Shown: in pieces, positions 1-6,892 of the stretch
Numbering within the stretch: position 1 is the stretch's first letter
Layout of the letters: every line of letters starts with the position of its first letter
DNA from: an uncultured Clostridia bacterium
GTDB lineage: Bacteria > Bacillota > Clostridia > Tissierellales > Peptoniphilaceae
Assembly (NCBI GenBank): GCA_947254025.1
Contig: CAMYBS010000030.1
Coordinates: 1 to 13,739 of the forward strand
Length of the DNA: 13,739 nt
Direction: 5' to 3'
Notes under the pieces: generated by a model
What the model was told of the DNA's origin: nothing
Database searches by the model: none
The model's input: the letters and a program-made list of their open reading frames with translations, nothing else
Program-made: the position numbers and the translations under genes

Positions 1-380
1 TTGTTTTGGAACTTTTCATCCACATAAGGCTCTATATCTTTTCTCGTTCCCCATCTTGCTGAACCATACTCTTTCCCCTGCCTAAACTTTTTTGCATTTT
101 TCCCTTTGGTATAGACAATAAATTTAATTAGAGCTGCCACTCCCACGCCCATTAAAATGTCAGAAGGATGAATACTTGGAATAAAGCTCATGGTATTAAG
201 TTCTAATATTCCTTGAAAGATTTTGTCTATCACATCTCCACCAGTATAGGCTCTTACATGATGAGAAAAGATATTGCCAACATAGAAAAATGCAAGATAG
301 GGAATATTCTGCTTTAGCAACTTTGCCTTATCTTGCACCTTAAATAAGCCTTTGATGTCTTTTAGTATCTTATCTATCAT
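1..380 (-). CDS. VirD4/TraG-family conjugal coupling protein, N-terminal part (runs off the window)
   Basis: Reading the minus strand from the ATG at 380 gives about 126 residues before the window ends. The product is expected to be the inner-membrane coupling ATPase that hands relaxase-bound DNA to the type IV secretion channel. The visible part holds a cytoplasmic start, hydrophobic segments around residues 27-36 and 72-90 (the second includes LMGVGVAALIKFIVY), and then the KFRQGKEYGSARWG segment (about 98-111), characteristic of VirD4-like proteins of Gram-positive ICEs. The Walker motifs would lie beyond the window. The ATG overlaps the stop of pcfB in an ATGA, which implies coupled translation. 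The preceding PcfB gene supports the call. Confidence 0.85.
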   Translation of the reverse strand, partial: MIDKILKDIKGLFKVQDKAKLLKQNIPYLAFFYVGNIFSHHVRAYTGGDVIDKIFQGILELNTMSFIPSIHPSDILMGVGVAALIKFIVYTKGKNAKKFRQGKEYGSARWGTRKDIEPYVDEKFQN

Positions 381-862
381 AGGCTCTGCTCCTTTTGTTT
401 ATTCTTAACTTTATCTTTAGAAACAGTGTTCTTTGCCATCTCCTTGAACTTCTCAATATTCTTGTGGATAGATTCTTTTCTTTCCGTTTTCTTTTCTGAT
501 TCTGCAAGAGCGTGTTTGAAGGCTTTATCCATGACTTTCATGTCTTTTGCCTGAAAGAATACGGAGTATTTACCGCTTTCTTTATCTTTCATCACCGAAA
601 ACTTTACCCCATACCGATTAAGTTCCTTTTTCAGTTCCTTCAGCTCTGCTTCTTCTACCGGAATTTCTTCAAGCTGTCCCTTTTTAACCATATCTTTGAG
701 CTTTACTTCATTTCCGTTAGCATTAACCAGCTTTTCCAGTCCTCCAAGTTTTTCAGCCTCTTTCATCAGTTTCTTTAATAAGTTCAGAATTAGCTTTCCT
801 GTTACTTTAGCAGCTTTCACTTCCATGTTAAGCGTTTTTCTTGCGATTTCTTCATTGATCAA
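377..862 (-). CDS. PcfB family protein (DUF3801), conjugation accessory
   Basis: A 161-residue, lysine- and glutamate-rich soluble protein with no signal peptide or membrane segment. The N-terminal part (EEIARKTLNMEVKAAKVTG) and the KFSVMKDKESGKYSVFFQAKD region (about 85-107) are typical of DUF3801/PcfB proteins, which in Gram-positive conjugative elements are encoded directly before the VirD4 coupling protein. PcfB of pCF10 is known as an accessory factor that works with the coupling protein on the relaxosome. The last 40 residues are highly charged and probably disordered. It overlaps both the dnaC-like gene upstream and virD4 downstream by 4 bases. Confidence 0.85.
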   Translation of the reverse strand: MINEEIARKTLNMEVKAAKVTGKLILNLLKKLMKEAEKLGGLEKLVNANGNEVKLKDMVKKGQLEEIPVEEAELKELKKELNRYGVKFSVMKDKESGKYSVFFQAKDMKVMDKAFKHALAESEKKTERKESIHKNIEKFKEMAKNTVSKDKVKNKQKEQSL

Positions 863-1710
863 GTTCTCTCACCTCCAGTCAGTAATCTTTCTTTATTCCT
901 CTTTAATTTTTCTTCCTGAATAACTTTTCTGTAATCTTCTCCAAGTACCATCACAGGAATACACATCTCGATAATTCTTGAGTAAATTCTTTGGTATTCC
1001 ACACTCTCCGTACAGTTTTCAATTTGGCTGTATGAAAGATTTGTGGTAAAGATTGTTGGCTTGTGCTTTAGGTATCTGTTATTCACAATGTTATATACCT
1101 GCTCTTTGGCATAGCTTGTATCTCTTTCAATTCCTAAATCATCTAAGATGAGAACGGAAGTGTTTACAAGGGATTCTATATATGCGTTTTTATCAAGGTC
1201 AAATCCGCCTTTTTGCAGTTCGTTGATTATCTGTGAAAAGTTTCTAATCTTAACGCTTATCTGATACTGTTCAATCAGTGCATTGGCAATAGAGCAGGCA
1301 AGATAGGTCTTTCCGCTACCCACCGAACCATAAAACAAGAGTCCGATGTTTTCTTTTTTCATCAGTTCGTAATCTTTTACAAAATTCTTTGCGATGATAA
1401 GACTCTGATTTTCTTTTCCCTGATAGTTTTCAAATGTATATGCCCATTGAATCATGGATGTGAAGCAGATACTTTTTAATCTCTCGATTTCAAGCTGCTT
1501 TCGTCTTTCTTTTTCTTTTGCTTCTCTATCTCTATCGCATTTACAAGCTGTCTTAAATATCATCTGCTTTCCGAAAAAGTCTAATGCTTTTCCATCTTTT
1601 CTTTCATGGCACACTTTACAGTAGGCGTGTCCGTCTTTGATGTATTCTTTTTCAGGATTGAAGCTGTATTCCACATCTTCTATCATCACTTTCTCTAATT
1701 CTTTAATCAT
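859..1710 (-). CDS. DnaC/IstB-like ATP-binding protein (helicase-loader type) of the ICE
   Basis: A 283-residue AAA+ ATPase. It has a small Cys cluster near the N-terminus (C31, C34, C56, C58, a possible zinc site), a basic/acidic helix (about 60-80), Walker A GSVGSGKT (128-135), Walker B VLILDDLG (186-193) and a sensor-1 TTN (222-224). The ATPase core matches the DnaC/DnaI/IstB group, which load the replicative helicase or assist a transposase. The neighbouring RepA_N initiator and the absence of an IstA-like transposase favour helicase loading during ICE replication. Start and stop overlap the neighbours by 4 bases each. Confidence 0.88.
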   Translation of the reverse strand: MIKELEKVMIEDVEYSFNPEKEYIKDGHAYCKVCHERKDGKALDFFGKQMIFKTACKCDRDREAKEKERRKQLEIERLKSICFTSMIQWAYTFENYQGKENQSLIIAKNFVKDYELMKKENIGLLFYGSVGSGKTYLACSIANALIEQYQISVKIRNFSQIINELQKGGFDLDKNAYIESLVNTSVLILDDLGIERDTSYAKEQVYNIVNNRYLKHKPTIFTTNLSYSQIENCTESVEYQRIYSRIIEMCIPVMVLGEDYRKVIQEEKLKRNKERLLTGGERT

Positions 1711-2477
1711 AAATGTACTCCCTTGTTATATTCCTCCCATGTAGGGATATTGGTTTTTTTCTTACTTCCCTGATCTTTATAAAACCAAGAAAGAATTGTT
1801 GCTTTATGGTCTTTATATGTCTTTCCAGTACTTTGAAGATAGGTTGATAATCTCTCAATGTAGTTATCAAGCTCTCCTGCCATTTTTATTTGTAATTCGC
1901 CTATATCCTCATTCTTTAAAAAAACATTTTGAAATGTTCCAAGTCCGTTTTCCCCAAAACTATATTCTCTCTTACTATACTTACTCTTATTATTCTCTAT
2001 ATAGTTAGAGTCAACATTTTGAACTTCCTGAAGTTCATTTTCTTTACTTCTGAGGTTAAAATCTTTTACTTCTGAAGTTAAGTTTTTTGACTTCTGAAAG
2101 TCATTTTCTTTTACCGCTATTATGCTCATAAAATCTTTAACATAAATGACATTCGGCTTACCAAGTCCAAGCCTTACTCTTTCAATCAGTCCTATTCCTT
2201 TTTTGCTGTCTAACTCGTCCAATGTTTTTATGGCAGTAGGCTTTGAGATATTTCTTCTTCTCATAATTTCTTCAACAGTAAAATAGATAAATACTCTGCC
2301 TTCCTTGTCCACCCAGTTATTCTTAAAGGACATTCCTGTGCGTTTCAAAAGCATGGAGTATAGGATAATGGCTTCAGCAGACAGTCCCTTAAATTCTTCT
2401 CCGTCTACTAATATTTCAGGCACTTTCAGAAAGTTAAATCGCTCTGCTTCTCTGTTATAGAAATAGTCAAAGTCCAT
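1707..2477 (-). CDS. repA: Replication initiator protein A (RepA_N family) of the ICE
   Basis: A 256-residue initiator. Residues 1-120 match the RepA_N winged-helix DNA-binding domain: FYNREAERFNFLKVPEIL, then GLSAEAIILYSMLLKR, then RRRNISKPTAIKTLDEL (the likely recognition region) and GLGKPNVIYVKDF. A polar linker (about 121-195) leads to a C-terminal domain (about 196-256) with the YKDHKATILSWFYKD segment common in ICE-borne versions. The start has an excellent SD, GGAGGTGATC, about 9 bases before the ATG. It is the first gene of the repA-dnaC-pcfB-virD4 coupled series. The linker-coding DNA carries iteron-like repeats (see the repeat entry). RepA_N proteins are known plasmid initiators; in ICEs they are thought to support replication of the excised circle. 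Confidence 0.9.
   Translation of the reverse strand: MDFDYFYNREAERFNFLKVPEILVDGEEFKGLSAEAIILYSMLLKRTGMSFKNNWVDKEGRVFIYFTVEEIMRRRNISKPTAIKTLDELDSKKGIGLIERVRLGLGKPNVIYVKDFMSIIAVKENDFQKSKNLTSEVKDFNLRSKENELQEVQNVDSNYIENNKSKYSKREYSFGENGLGTFQNVFLKNEDIGELQIKMAGELDNYIERLSTYLQSTGKTYKDHKATILSWFYKDQGSKKKTNIPTWEEYNKGVHL
2023..2112 (-). repeat. Four imperfect 22-23 bp direct repeats inside repA (candidate iterons/origin)
   Basis: On the plus strand four units begin at 2023, 2046, 2068 and 2090. Each starts ACTTC(C)TGA, continues roughly AGTTAA and ends in a T-rich tract. Periods are 23, 22 and 22 bases. The first unit also contains the inverted repeat GAACTTC-CT-GAAGTTC (2021-2036). Because 22 is not a multiple of three, successive units are read in different frames of repA (residues about 122-152), so the periodicity cannot come from a repeated peptide. 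RepA_N plasmids are known to keep their origin, with repeats, inside the rep gene between its two domains. That family knowledge makes a replication origin the best reading. Confidence 0.7.
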
Positions 2478-2511
2478 GCAAGATCACCTCCCTCCTTAAA
2501 AATTTGCAAAG

Positions 2512-2544
2512 AAAAAGACGATAGTTTTTTCTTCTATCGCCTTT
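2512..2544 (-). terminator. Hairpin terminator or attenuator between the CD1845-like gene and repA
   Basis: Arms at 2514-2524 and 2534-2544 pair over 11 bases (one G-U on the minus strand) around a 9-base A/T loop. On the minus strand the stem is followed by TTCTTT. It would stop transcripts coming from the CD1845-like gene before repA. I see no convincing promoter between the stem and repA, so it may act as an attenuator rather than a full stop. Confidence 0.6.
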
Positions 2545-2567
2545 GGTAACCATTTTTATGAAATTTT

Positions 2568-2852
2568 TTAGATTGATTTTATTGCTTCATTGATACCTTG
2601 TAAAAAAGCTATAACAGTTGCACCAACCATCGGTATTCCGTATGGACTAACTAAGAATCCAATAATCAATGCTTCTATTCCGATGGTAACTTCTTTTTGC
2701 AGAAAAGATGCAATTGCTCCAAAAATGCAAAACATCATCAGCAAATATAGTAGGGCTGTTCCGATACCAAGTAAAAATGTTAGAAATGCTGTGAGGATAC
2801 TTAATGCCAAGCTAATTGGAAACAAGATTATTTTTATTATCCAGCTAATCAT
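2568..2852 (-). CDS. CD1845-like small membrane protein of the ICE
   Basis: A 94-residue, strongly hydrophobic protein. An N-terminal amphipathic/hydrophobic stretch (WIIKIILFPISLALSILTAF) runs into a second membrane segment (about 27-50), and a third covers about 58-90 (IEALIIGFLVSPYGIPMVG). The KIILFPISLALSIL start and the FLVSPYGIPM motif resemble the CD1845 family, named from the first gene of the C. difficile element CTn5. Its function is unknown. It is the first clear gene inside the element next to the attachment end, with a GTGAGGA ribosome binding site just upstream. Assignment is from memory of the family pattern. Confidence 0.7.
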   Translation of the reverse strand: MISWIIKIILFPISLALSILTAFLTFLLGIGTALLYLLMMFCIFGAIASFLQKEVTIGIEALIIGFLVSPYGIPMVGATVIAFLQGINEAIKSI

Positions 2853-2855
2853 TTC

Positions 2856-3044
2856 TTATTCCTCACTTTCCAGTTCATTCTTTGTATCTCCACACACCAT
2901 ATCAATGCAAACATAAACATCAATATAATTTTTTAGGACTTTTTTTCTTCCTCCATCGCCATCTTCATTAAAGACATAATGCTTGTAAAACTGCTTAAAA
3001 TGCAGGATTTTCACGATTTCACTCTTTGTATCAACGCTATGCAC
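2856..3044 (-). CDS. Short hypothetical ORF spanning the rlmD/ICE junction (doubtful)
   Basis: An open frame of 62 codons ends 3 bases before the CD1845-like gene. Its only long version starts at a GTG inside the 3' end of rlmD, in another frame, with no clear SD. The part inside the ICE (from about residue 12) has a protein-like composition: FKQFYKHYVFNEDGDGGRKK, then an acidic tail. I do not recognise it. It could be a chance frame. It could also be the C-terminal end of an ICE gene whose start lies at the element's other end and is joined only in the circular form. Confidence 0.25.
   Translation of the reverse strand: MHSVDTKSEIVKILHFKQFYKHYVFNEDGDGGRKKVLKNYIDVYVCIDMVCGDTKNELESEE
2874..3032 (-). 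repeat. Short direct repeat at the ICE end (two copies, 14/15 match)
   Basis: On the minus strand GATACAAAGAGTGAA (3018-3032, last codons of rlmD) recurs as GATACAAAGAATGAA (2874-2888) inside the ICE, 144 bases away. A TGTGGAG-like stretch precedes each, though at different distance. It may be an integrase arm site, a second core-like site or a trace of an earlier insertion. Chance is not excluded in AT-rich DNA. Confidence 0.45.
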
Positions 3045-3050
3045 TCCACA
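3011..3050. other. Probable ICE attachment site in the 3' end of rlmD
   Basis: ICE genes begin immediately after the stop codon of rlmD, whose coding sequence is intact through the conserved SHVECIALIQR end. Insertion that leaves the target gene whole implies that the core sequence lies in these last codons. The 3' end of rumA/rlmD-type genes is a known ICE target in streptococci. The exact core cannot be fixed because the other junction is outside the window. Confidence 0.6.
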
Positions 3051-4366
3051 TGGCTTGTCTTTGGAAAGTTATCGAAAATTTCTACTAATTTTATCTTGTA
3101 GCCTGCCTCTGTAAATTTTTTTAGGTCACTCACCTGTGTCTTGGGGTTGCATGAGACGTAAATTATCTTCTCTGCCTTGTAATCAATCAGCTTCTTTAAA
3201 GCTTTGGGATGCACTCCCTCACGTGGCGGGTCTATGACTATAGCGTCTGGTCTTTCTTCTACTTCGTCTATGACTTTTAGCACGTCGCCATTGATAACTT
3301 CTACGTTGTCTATGCCGTTATCTTTGCATGTAAGACGCGCCTTCTCTGAAGCTTCTTCGACTATCTCTATAGAGTAGACTTTCTTCGCCTTCTTTGCAAG
3401 TATCTGGGCAATGGTTCCTGTGCCGGAGTATAGGTCAAAGAGCACGTCCATGTCTTCTTTCTCTAAGAGCTCTTGCACGCGTTTATACATCCTCTGTGCT
3501 GCTCTCGAGTTGGTTTGGAAGAAGGAGAAGGGTCCTATCTTGAACTTTAGTCCAAGAAGTTTTTCGTCTATATCTTCTTTGCCATAAACAAGAATTAATT
3601 CATCTGCCTGAACGACATCTGAGAGGCTATCGTTCTTTGTGTGGTAAATGGACTTTATCTCGCCATCAAGGTCTAGCTCAAGTAGCATTTTTATAAAATC
3701 GTCTTCTATAGTATAGTCAGATGTCGTTACTAGATTGATAAGTATCTCCTTAGTAAAGTATGCCTTTCTGATTACAAGGTGCCTTAGCACTCCCTCGTGA
3801 AGCTTCTTGTGGTAGTAAGTGATGCCCTTCGACTTAAAGTAGTCAAGAGTTGCGATCCTTATCTTAGTAAAGTCATCATGCACTATATTGCAATCGTCTG
3901 TCGGGGCGACTTCATAAAAGCGCTTCTTCTTATGTAGGCCAAGGCTTAAGGTCCTTTCTTCGTCACCACTATCAGAGAAGGTGTACTCCATCTTGTTTCT
4001 GTAGCCTTCTACTTCTAAGGATGGATGAAAAACTACTTCGCCAGTATAAACTTCCCTGTACAGCTTTGTGAGCATATCCTTCTTTATGCGCGTCTCGTCC
4101 TCATACTTAAGTGTTTGATATAGGCAGCCGCCGCACTCTTCATGCGCAGTGCATGGAGCCCCCTTCTCAAGTGGACTTGCTTCAAGTCTTTCGATGACGT
4201 CACAAAGGTAGGCGCCGTTTTTCTTCCTCTTCGTTCTTAGGCGAAGCTTGCGTCCTTGTATTTCATTTTTTACCATATATTTTTTATCTTCATAAAAAGC
4301 AAAAGCAAGGTTTGGATACTCTTGCTCTTGTATGATTAAATCTAATTCTTCTCTTTTATTTCTCAA
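3011..4366 (-). CDS. rlmD: 23S rRNA (uracil-5-)-methyltransferase, RlmD/RumA family
   Basis: A 451-residue SAM-dependent RNA methyltransferase making 5-methyluridine, most likely in 23S rRNA. The 4Fe-4S ligands are visible as C72-x5-C78-x2-C81 plus C159. The SAM-binding motif is LFDLYSGTGTIAQ (309-321), preceded by FFQTNSRAA (282-290). IDPPREGVHP (378-387) follows. The catalytic cysteine is C406 in YVSCNP and the general base E441 in SHVEC. The start is TTG at 4366, overlapping the upstream gene by 11 bases with GGTGAG as SD; the next in-frame ATG (residue 31) would remove part of the N-terminal domain. It is last in a probable operon. Gram-positive homologues may modify two sites (RlmCD), so the exact target is open. 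Confidence 0.9.
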   Translation of the reverse strand: MRNKREELDLIIQEQEYPNLAFAFYEDKKYMVKNEIQGRKLRLRTKRKKNGAYLCDVIERLEASPLEKGAPCTAHEECGGCLYQTLKYEDETRIKKDMLTKLYREVYTGEVVFHPSLEVEGYRNKMEYTFSDSGDEERTLSLGLHKKKRFYEVAPTDDCNIVHDDFTKIRIATLDYFKSKGITYYHKKLHEGVLRHLVIRKAYFTKEILINLVTTSDYTIEDDFIKMLLELDLDGEIKSIYHTKNDSLSDVVQADELILVYGKEDIDEKLLGLKFKIGPFSFFQTNSRAAQRMYKRVQELLEKEDMDVLFDLYSGTGTIAQILAKKAKKVYSIEIVEEASEKARLTCKDNGIDNVEVINGDVLKVIDEVEERPDAIVIDPPREGVHPKALKKLIDYKAEKIIYVSCNPKTQVSDLKKFTEAGYKIKLVEIFDNFPKTSHVECIALIQRVKS

Positions 4367-5471
4367 GTTTACTCACCATAAAATCTATAAGTTTCTTTGC
4401 TGGATCATCTTTATAGTTTTGCTCCAGGCTTCTTAGTATATTGCCCCTAACGAAGTCATTGTTCATAAAGGTATTAAGTGCTTCGACCTCGCGATACGTT
4501 TTTGATGAAGCAAGTATAAGCTGATGATTTGATAAGAACTCTACATTTCTCGCTTCTTGACCTTGTATTGGGTCAACAACTATCATCGGTAGACCTTTAG
4601 CAATGCACTCGCTCGTTGTAAGTCCGCCTGGTTTTGTTACGATGATGTCTGCTGCGCTGTAGTACTCTTCGATGTTTGACACAAAGCCCACTATCTTTAT
4701 AGAGTGCCTTAGATTCATCCTCTCTATCCTCTTAAGAAGGGTCTTTCTCTTGCCTAAGAAGACTACAACCTGAAAGTCGTTTGGCAGTATATCGATTCTT
4801 TGCAAAGCTTTGTCGACTCTTACATGGCTCATAGATCCACTCATAAGTAGAACTGTGTCCTTGTTCTCATCTAGCCCAAGCTTTCTGCGCATCTCTTTCT
4901 TGTCGAGATGCTCGAAGAATTTCTTGTGTATAGGTATGCCGAAGTGAAGCGCCTTTGTTGTGTCAATCTCTTTTCTGTGCATCTGTATGTCAAGGTCCTC
5001 ATGTGGCAATACTAGGTAGTCAATGCCGATACTGTCTTCCCAGAATGGATGCACAGTGAAATCGGTAATGATGCCAACTGTTAAGCCGTCGTAGAAGCCG
5101 TCAAGTACTAAGTCGCTTAGAATGTTTGCCGCAAAAACGTGTGTTGCGATGATGGCGTCAGGCTTGAACTCGTCTATGGACTTCTTTATCTCTCCCGTTA
5201 ATGTTTTTTGAGCAAGCTTACGTATCTGCGCAGGGTTTGTCTCTTGTACCTTCTTATCTGCAGAGTCGTATGCAGCTCCGTAAATAGTCGGGAAGTAATT
5301 TATGCTCATGTTGTAGAAGCTGTTGGCAACGTCTTTAAGCCAAGTGCTGTTGATTTGGCAAATGTCTATGACCTTGCTTTCAAATCCGCGGCTTTCAAGC
5401 TCGTTGGATAAGCTCCTTGCTACTGAGTTGTGTCCTTCACCTGCAGTAGCTGTTAATATAATAGTTTTCAA
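4356..5471 (-). CDS. UgtP/MGDG-synthase-like diacylglycerol glycosyltransferase (GT28)
   Basis: A 371-residue GT-B glycosyltransferase. The N-terminal acceptor domain begins with TATAGEGHNS (7-16), the glycine-rich loop of MGDG synthase/UgtP proteins, and includes ITDFTVHPFW (135-144). The donor domain (about 200-371) contains GFVSNIEEYYSAADIIVTK (262-280), PGGLTTSE (281-288) and PIQGQEARN (301-309), the nucleotide-sugar site of the GT28/MurG fold. The family transfers glucose or galactose from UDP-sugar to diacylglycerol at the membrane, giving glycolipids used in membranes and as lipoteichoic acid anchors. The start is TTG (5469-5471), preceded by AGGAG at 7 bases; no nearby ATG keeps the GEGHN motif. 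It sits 13 bases after mgtE. The sugar and acceptor are not determined by the sequence. Confidence 0.85.
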   Translation of the reverse strand: MKTIILTATAGEGHNSVARSLSNELESRGFESKVIDICQINSTWLKDVANSFYNMSINYFPTIYGAAYDSADKKVQETNPAQIRKLAQKTLTGEIKKSIDEFKPDAIIATHVFAANILSDLVLDGFYDGLTVGIITDFTVHPFWEDSIGIDYLVLPHEDLDIQMHRKEIDTTKALHFGIPIHKKFFEHLDKKEMRRKLGLDENKDTVLLMSGSMSHVRVDKALQRIDILPNDFQVVVFLGKRKTLLKRIERMNLRHSIKIVGFVSNIEEYYSAADIIVTKPGGLTTSECIAKGLPMIVVDPIQGQEARNVEFLSNHQLILASSKTYREVEALNTFMNNDFVRGNILRSLEQNYKDDPAKKLIDFMVSKLEK

Positions 5472-5484
5472 ATCTCTCTCCTAT

Positions 5485-6858
5485 CTATATACCTAACATA
5501 ATCTTTGCAACTGCAAAGTAAACAATTAATGATGTTGCGTCAACTATAGTCGTAATTAGTGGGGACGCCATGATGGCTGGGTCAAGTTTGATCTTCTTTG
5601 CCCCGATTGGTAGTAGTCCACCAACTAGTTTAGCAAGCATAACTGTAAACATAACTGATATGGAAACAGTTATACCGATCCTTGGGTCTTGGTTTGGATG
5701 CAAAAGTTTTATACGTACAAAGTTTACTGCTGCAAGAACGATACCAACTAAGATGGATACTTGGAACTCTTTCCAAAGTACTTTAATCGCATCTTTTGGT
5801 TCTATCTCACCAACTGCAAGACCACGTATAACAAGTGTCGCACTTTGGCTACCTGCGTTACCGCCTGTATCCATCAGCATTGGTATGAAGATAAGTAGTG
5901 CAGGTATTGCTGCTATATAATCTTCGAAGCGTTGCAAGATTGAGCCTGTAAGTGTTGCAGATATCATTAAGAACAGTAGCCACGCTATCCTGTGCTTAGC
6001 AAGTGTAAAGGCTGATGTGTCTAGGTACTCATCTTCAGATGGACTTAAGGCAGCCATCTTTTGGAAGTCTTCTGTTGCTTCTTGTTCGATGATATCGATA
6101 ACGTCGTCAACAGTGATGATGCCGACCATTCTTTCTTCGTTGTCAACAACTGGTACGGCAACGAAGTCGTACTTTTGTATTACGCCTGCAACGACTTCTT
6201 GGTCTTCGTAAACATTGACATAAACAACATCTGTCTTCATGATGTCACCAATAACCTTGTCGTCGTCAGCTATAACCAATTCTCTTAATGAAACAATGCC
6301 TTCTAGCTTTCTATTGTCATCAACTACATATATAGTATATATAGTTTCTCTTTGTAGACCAACTTTTTTAAGTCTAGCCATAGCCTCTTTAACTGTCAGT
6401 GTCTTCTTAACCGAGCAGTACTCTATGGTCATTATACTTCCTGCAGAGTCCTCAGGGTAGTTTAGGAACTGATTAATTAATTTTCTCTCACTAGGTGTTG
6501 ACTTCTCAAGTATTCTGTCAACAATGTTTGCTGGCATCTCTTCAAGCATGTCGATCTTATCGTCGAAGAAGATTTCCTTTAAGATGTACTCAACATCTGC
6601 ATCTGTACTTGTCGCTATGATGTCTTGTTGCTGCTCCGAGTCGAAGTATGTAAATACATCTACTGCTTTGTCTTTAGGAAGGAGTCTGAAGATAACTGTT
6701 GCATCAGTTACCTCCAACTCGTCCAAAATTTCAGCTACATCGGCGGCATTCATATTCGAGAGCTTTTGAATCAGAGCCTTGGGCTTTTTGCCTTTGTATA
6801 ATTCTAATATTTCATTTTTGTCTTGTTCGAGCTCTAACTCTCTTCTGTCGTTTTCCAT
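5485..6858 (-). CDS. mgtE: Magnesium transporter MgtE
   Basis: A 457-residue Mg2+ channel/transporter of the inner membrane, full length for the family. Domains in order are the superhelical MgtE N domain (about 25-135), a pair of CBS domains (about 140-260; LNYPEDSAGSIMT at 132-144, GIITVDDVIDIIE at 246-258) that sense Mg2+, and five membrane helices (about 288-457). The pore signature MDTGGNAGSQSATLVIRGLA (329-348) and DPAIMASPLITTIVDATS (426-443) are intact; D440 corresponds to the conserved selectivity aspartate. The ATG has AGGAGG upstream. Only 34 bases separate it from ftcD, too short for an M-box riboswitch, so Mg2+ control is probably at protein level. Confidence 0.95.
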   Translation of the reverse strand: MENDRRELELEQDKNEILELYKGKKPKALIQKLSNMNAADVAEILDELEVTDATVIFRLLPKDKAVDVFTYFDSEQQQDIIATSTDADVEYILKEIFFDDKIDMLEEMPANIVDRILEKSTPSERKLINQFLNYPEDSAGSIMTIEYCSVKKTLTVKEAMARLKKVGLQRETIYTIYVVDDNRKLEGIVSLRELVIADDDKVIGDIMKTDVVYVNVYEDQEVVAGVIQKYDFVAVPVVDNEERMVGIITVDDVIDIIEQEATEDFQKMAALSPSEDEYLDTSAFTLAKHRIAWLLFLMISATLTGSILQRFEDYIAAIPALLIFIPMLMDTGGNAGSQSATLVIRGLAVGEIEPKDAIKVLWKEFQVSILVGIVLAAVNFVRIKLLHPNQDPRIGITVSISVMFTVMLAKLVGGLLPIGAKKIKLDPAIMASPLITTIVDATSLIVYFAVAKIMLGI

Positions 6859-6892
6859 AATGAATACCTCCTTTTTATAATATTCTTATATA

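Larger units (their letters stand above)
1..3010 (-). mobile_element. End of an integrative conjugative element, Tn1549/CTn5-like (partial)
   Basis: Five recognisable genes in one orientation form a conjugative-element module: CD1845-like membrane protein, RepA_N initiator, DnaC-like ATPase, PcfB/DUF3801 and VirD4 coupling protein. This set and order is known from Tn1549/CTn5-type ICEs of Clostridia. The module stops at the stop codon of rlmD, beyond which all genes are ordinary housekeeping genes. The inner boundary is placed at rlmD's stop by inference. The relaxase, integrase, cargo genes and the far attachment site lie outside the window to the left. Confidence is high that this is an ICE and moderate for the exact edge. 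Confidence 0.85.

Noticed and set aside
2990..3013. Terminator for rlmD just after its stop
   Set aside because: Only a 4-bp CTGC/GCAG stem with a 7-base loop; too weak to call.
5570..5920. 116-codon plus-strand open frame across mgtE
   Set aside because: Antisense to the intact MgtE pore region, serine/isoleucine-rich shadow composition, no supporting signals.
6859..6892. Possible Mg2+ (M-box) riboswitch before mgtE
   Set aside because: Only 34 bases separate ftcD and mgtE, far too short for the known M-box fold, and no matching structure is seen.
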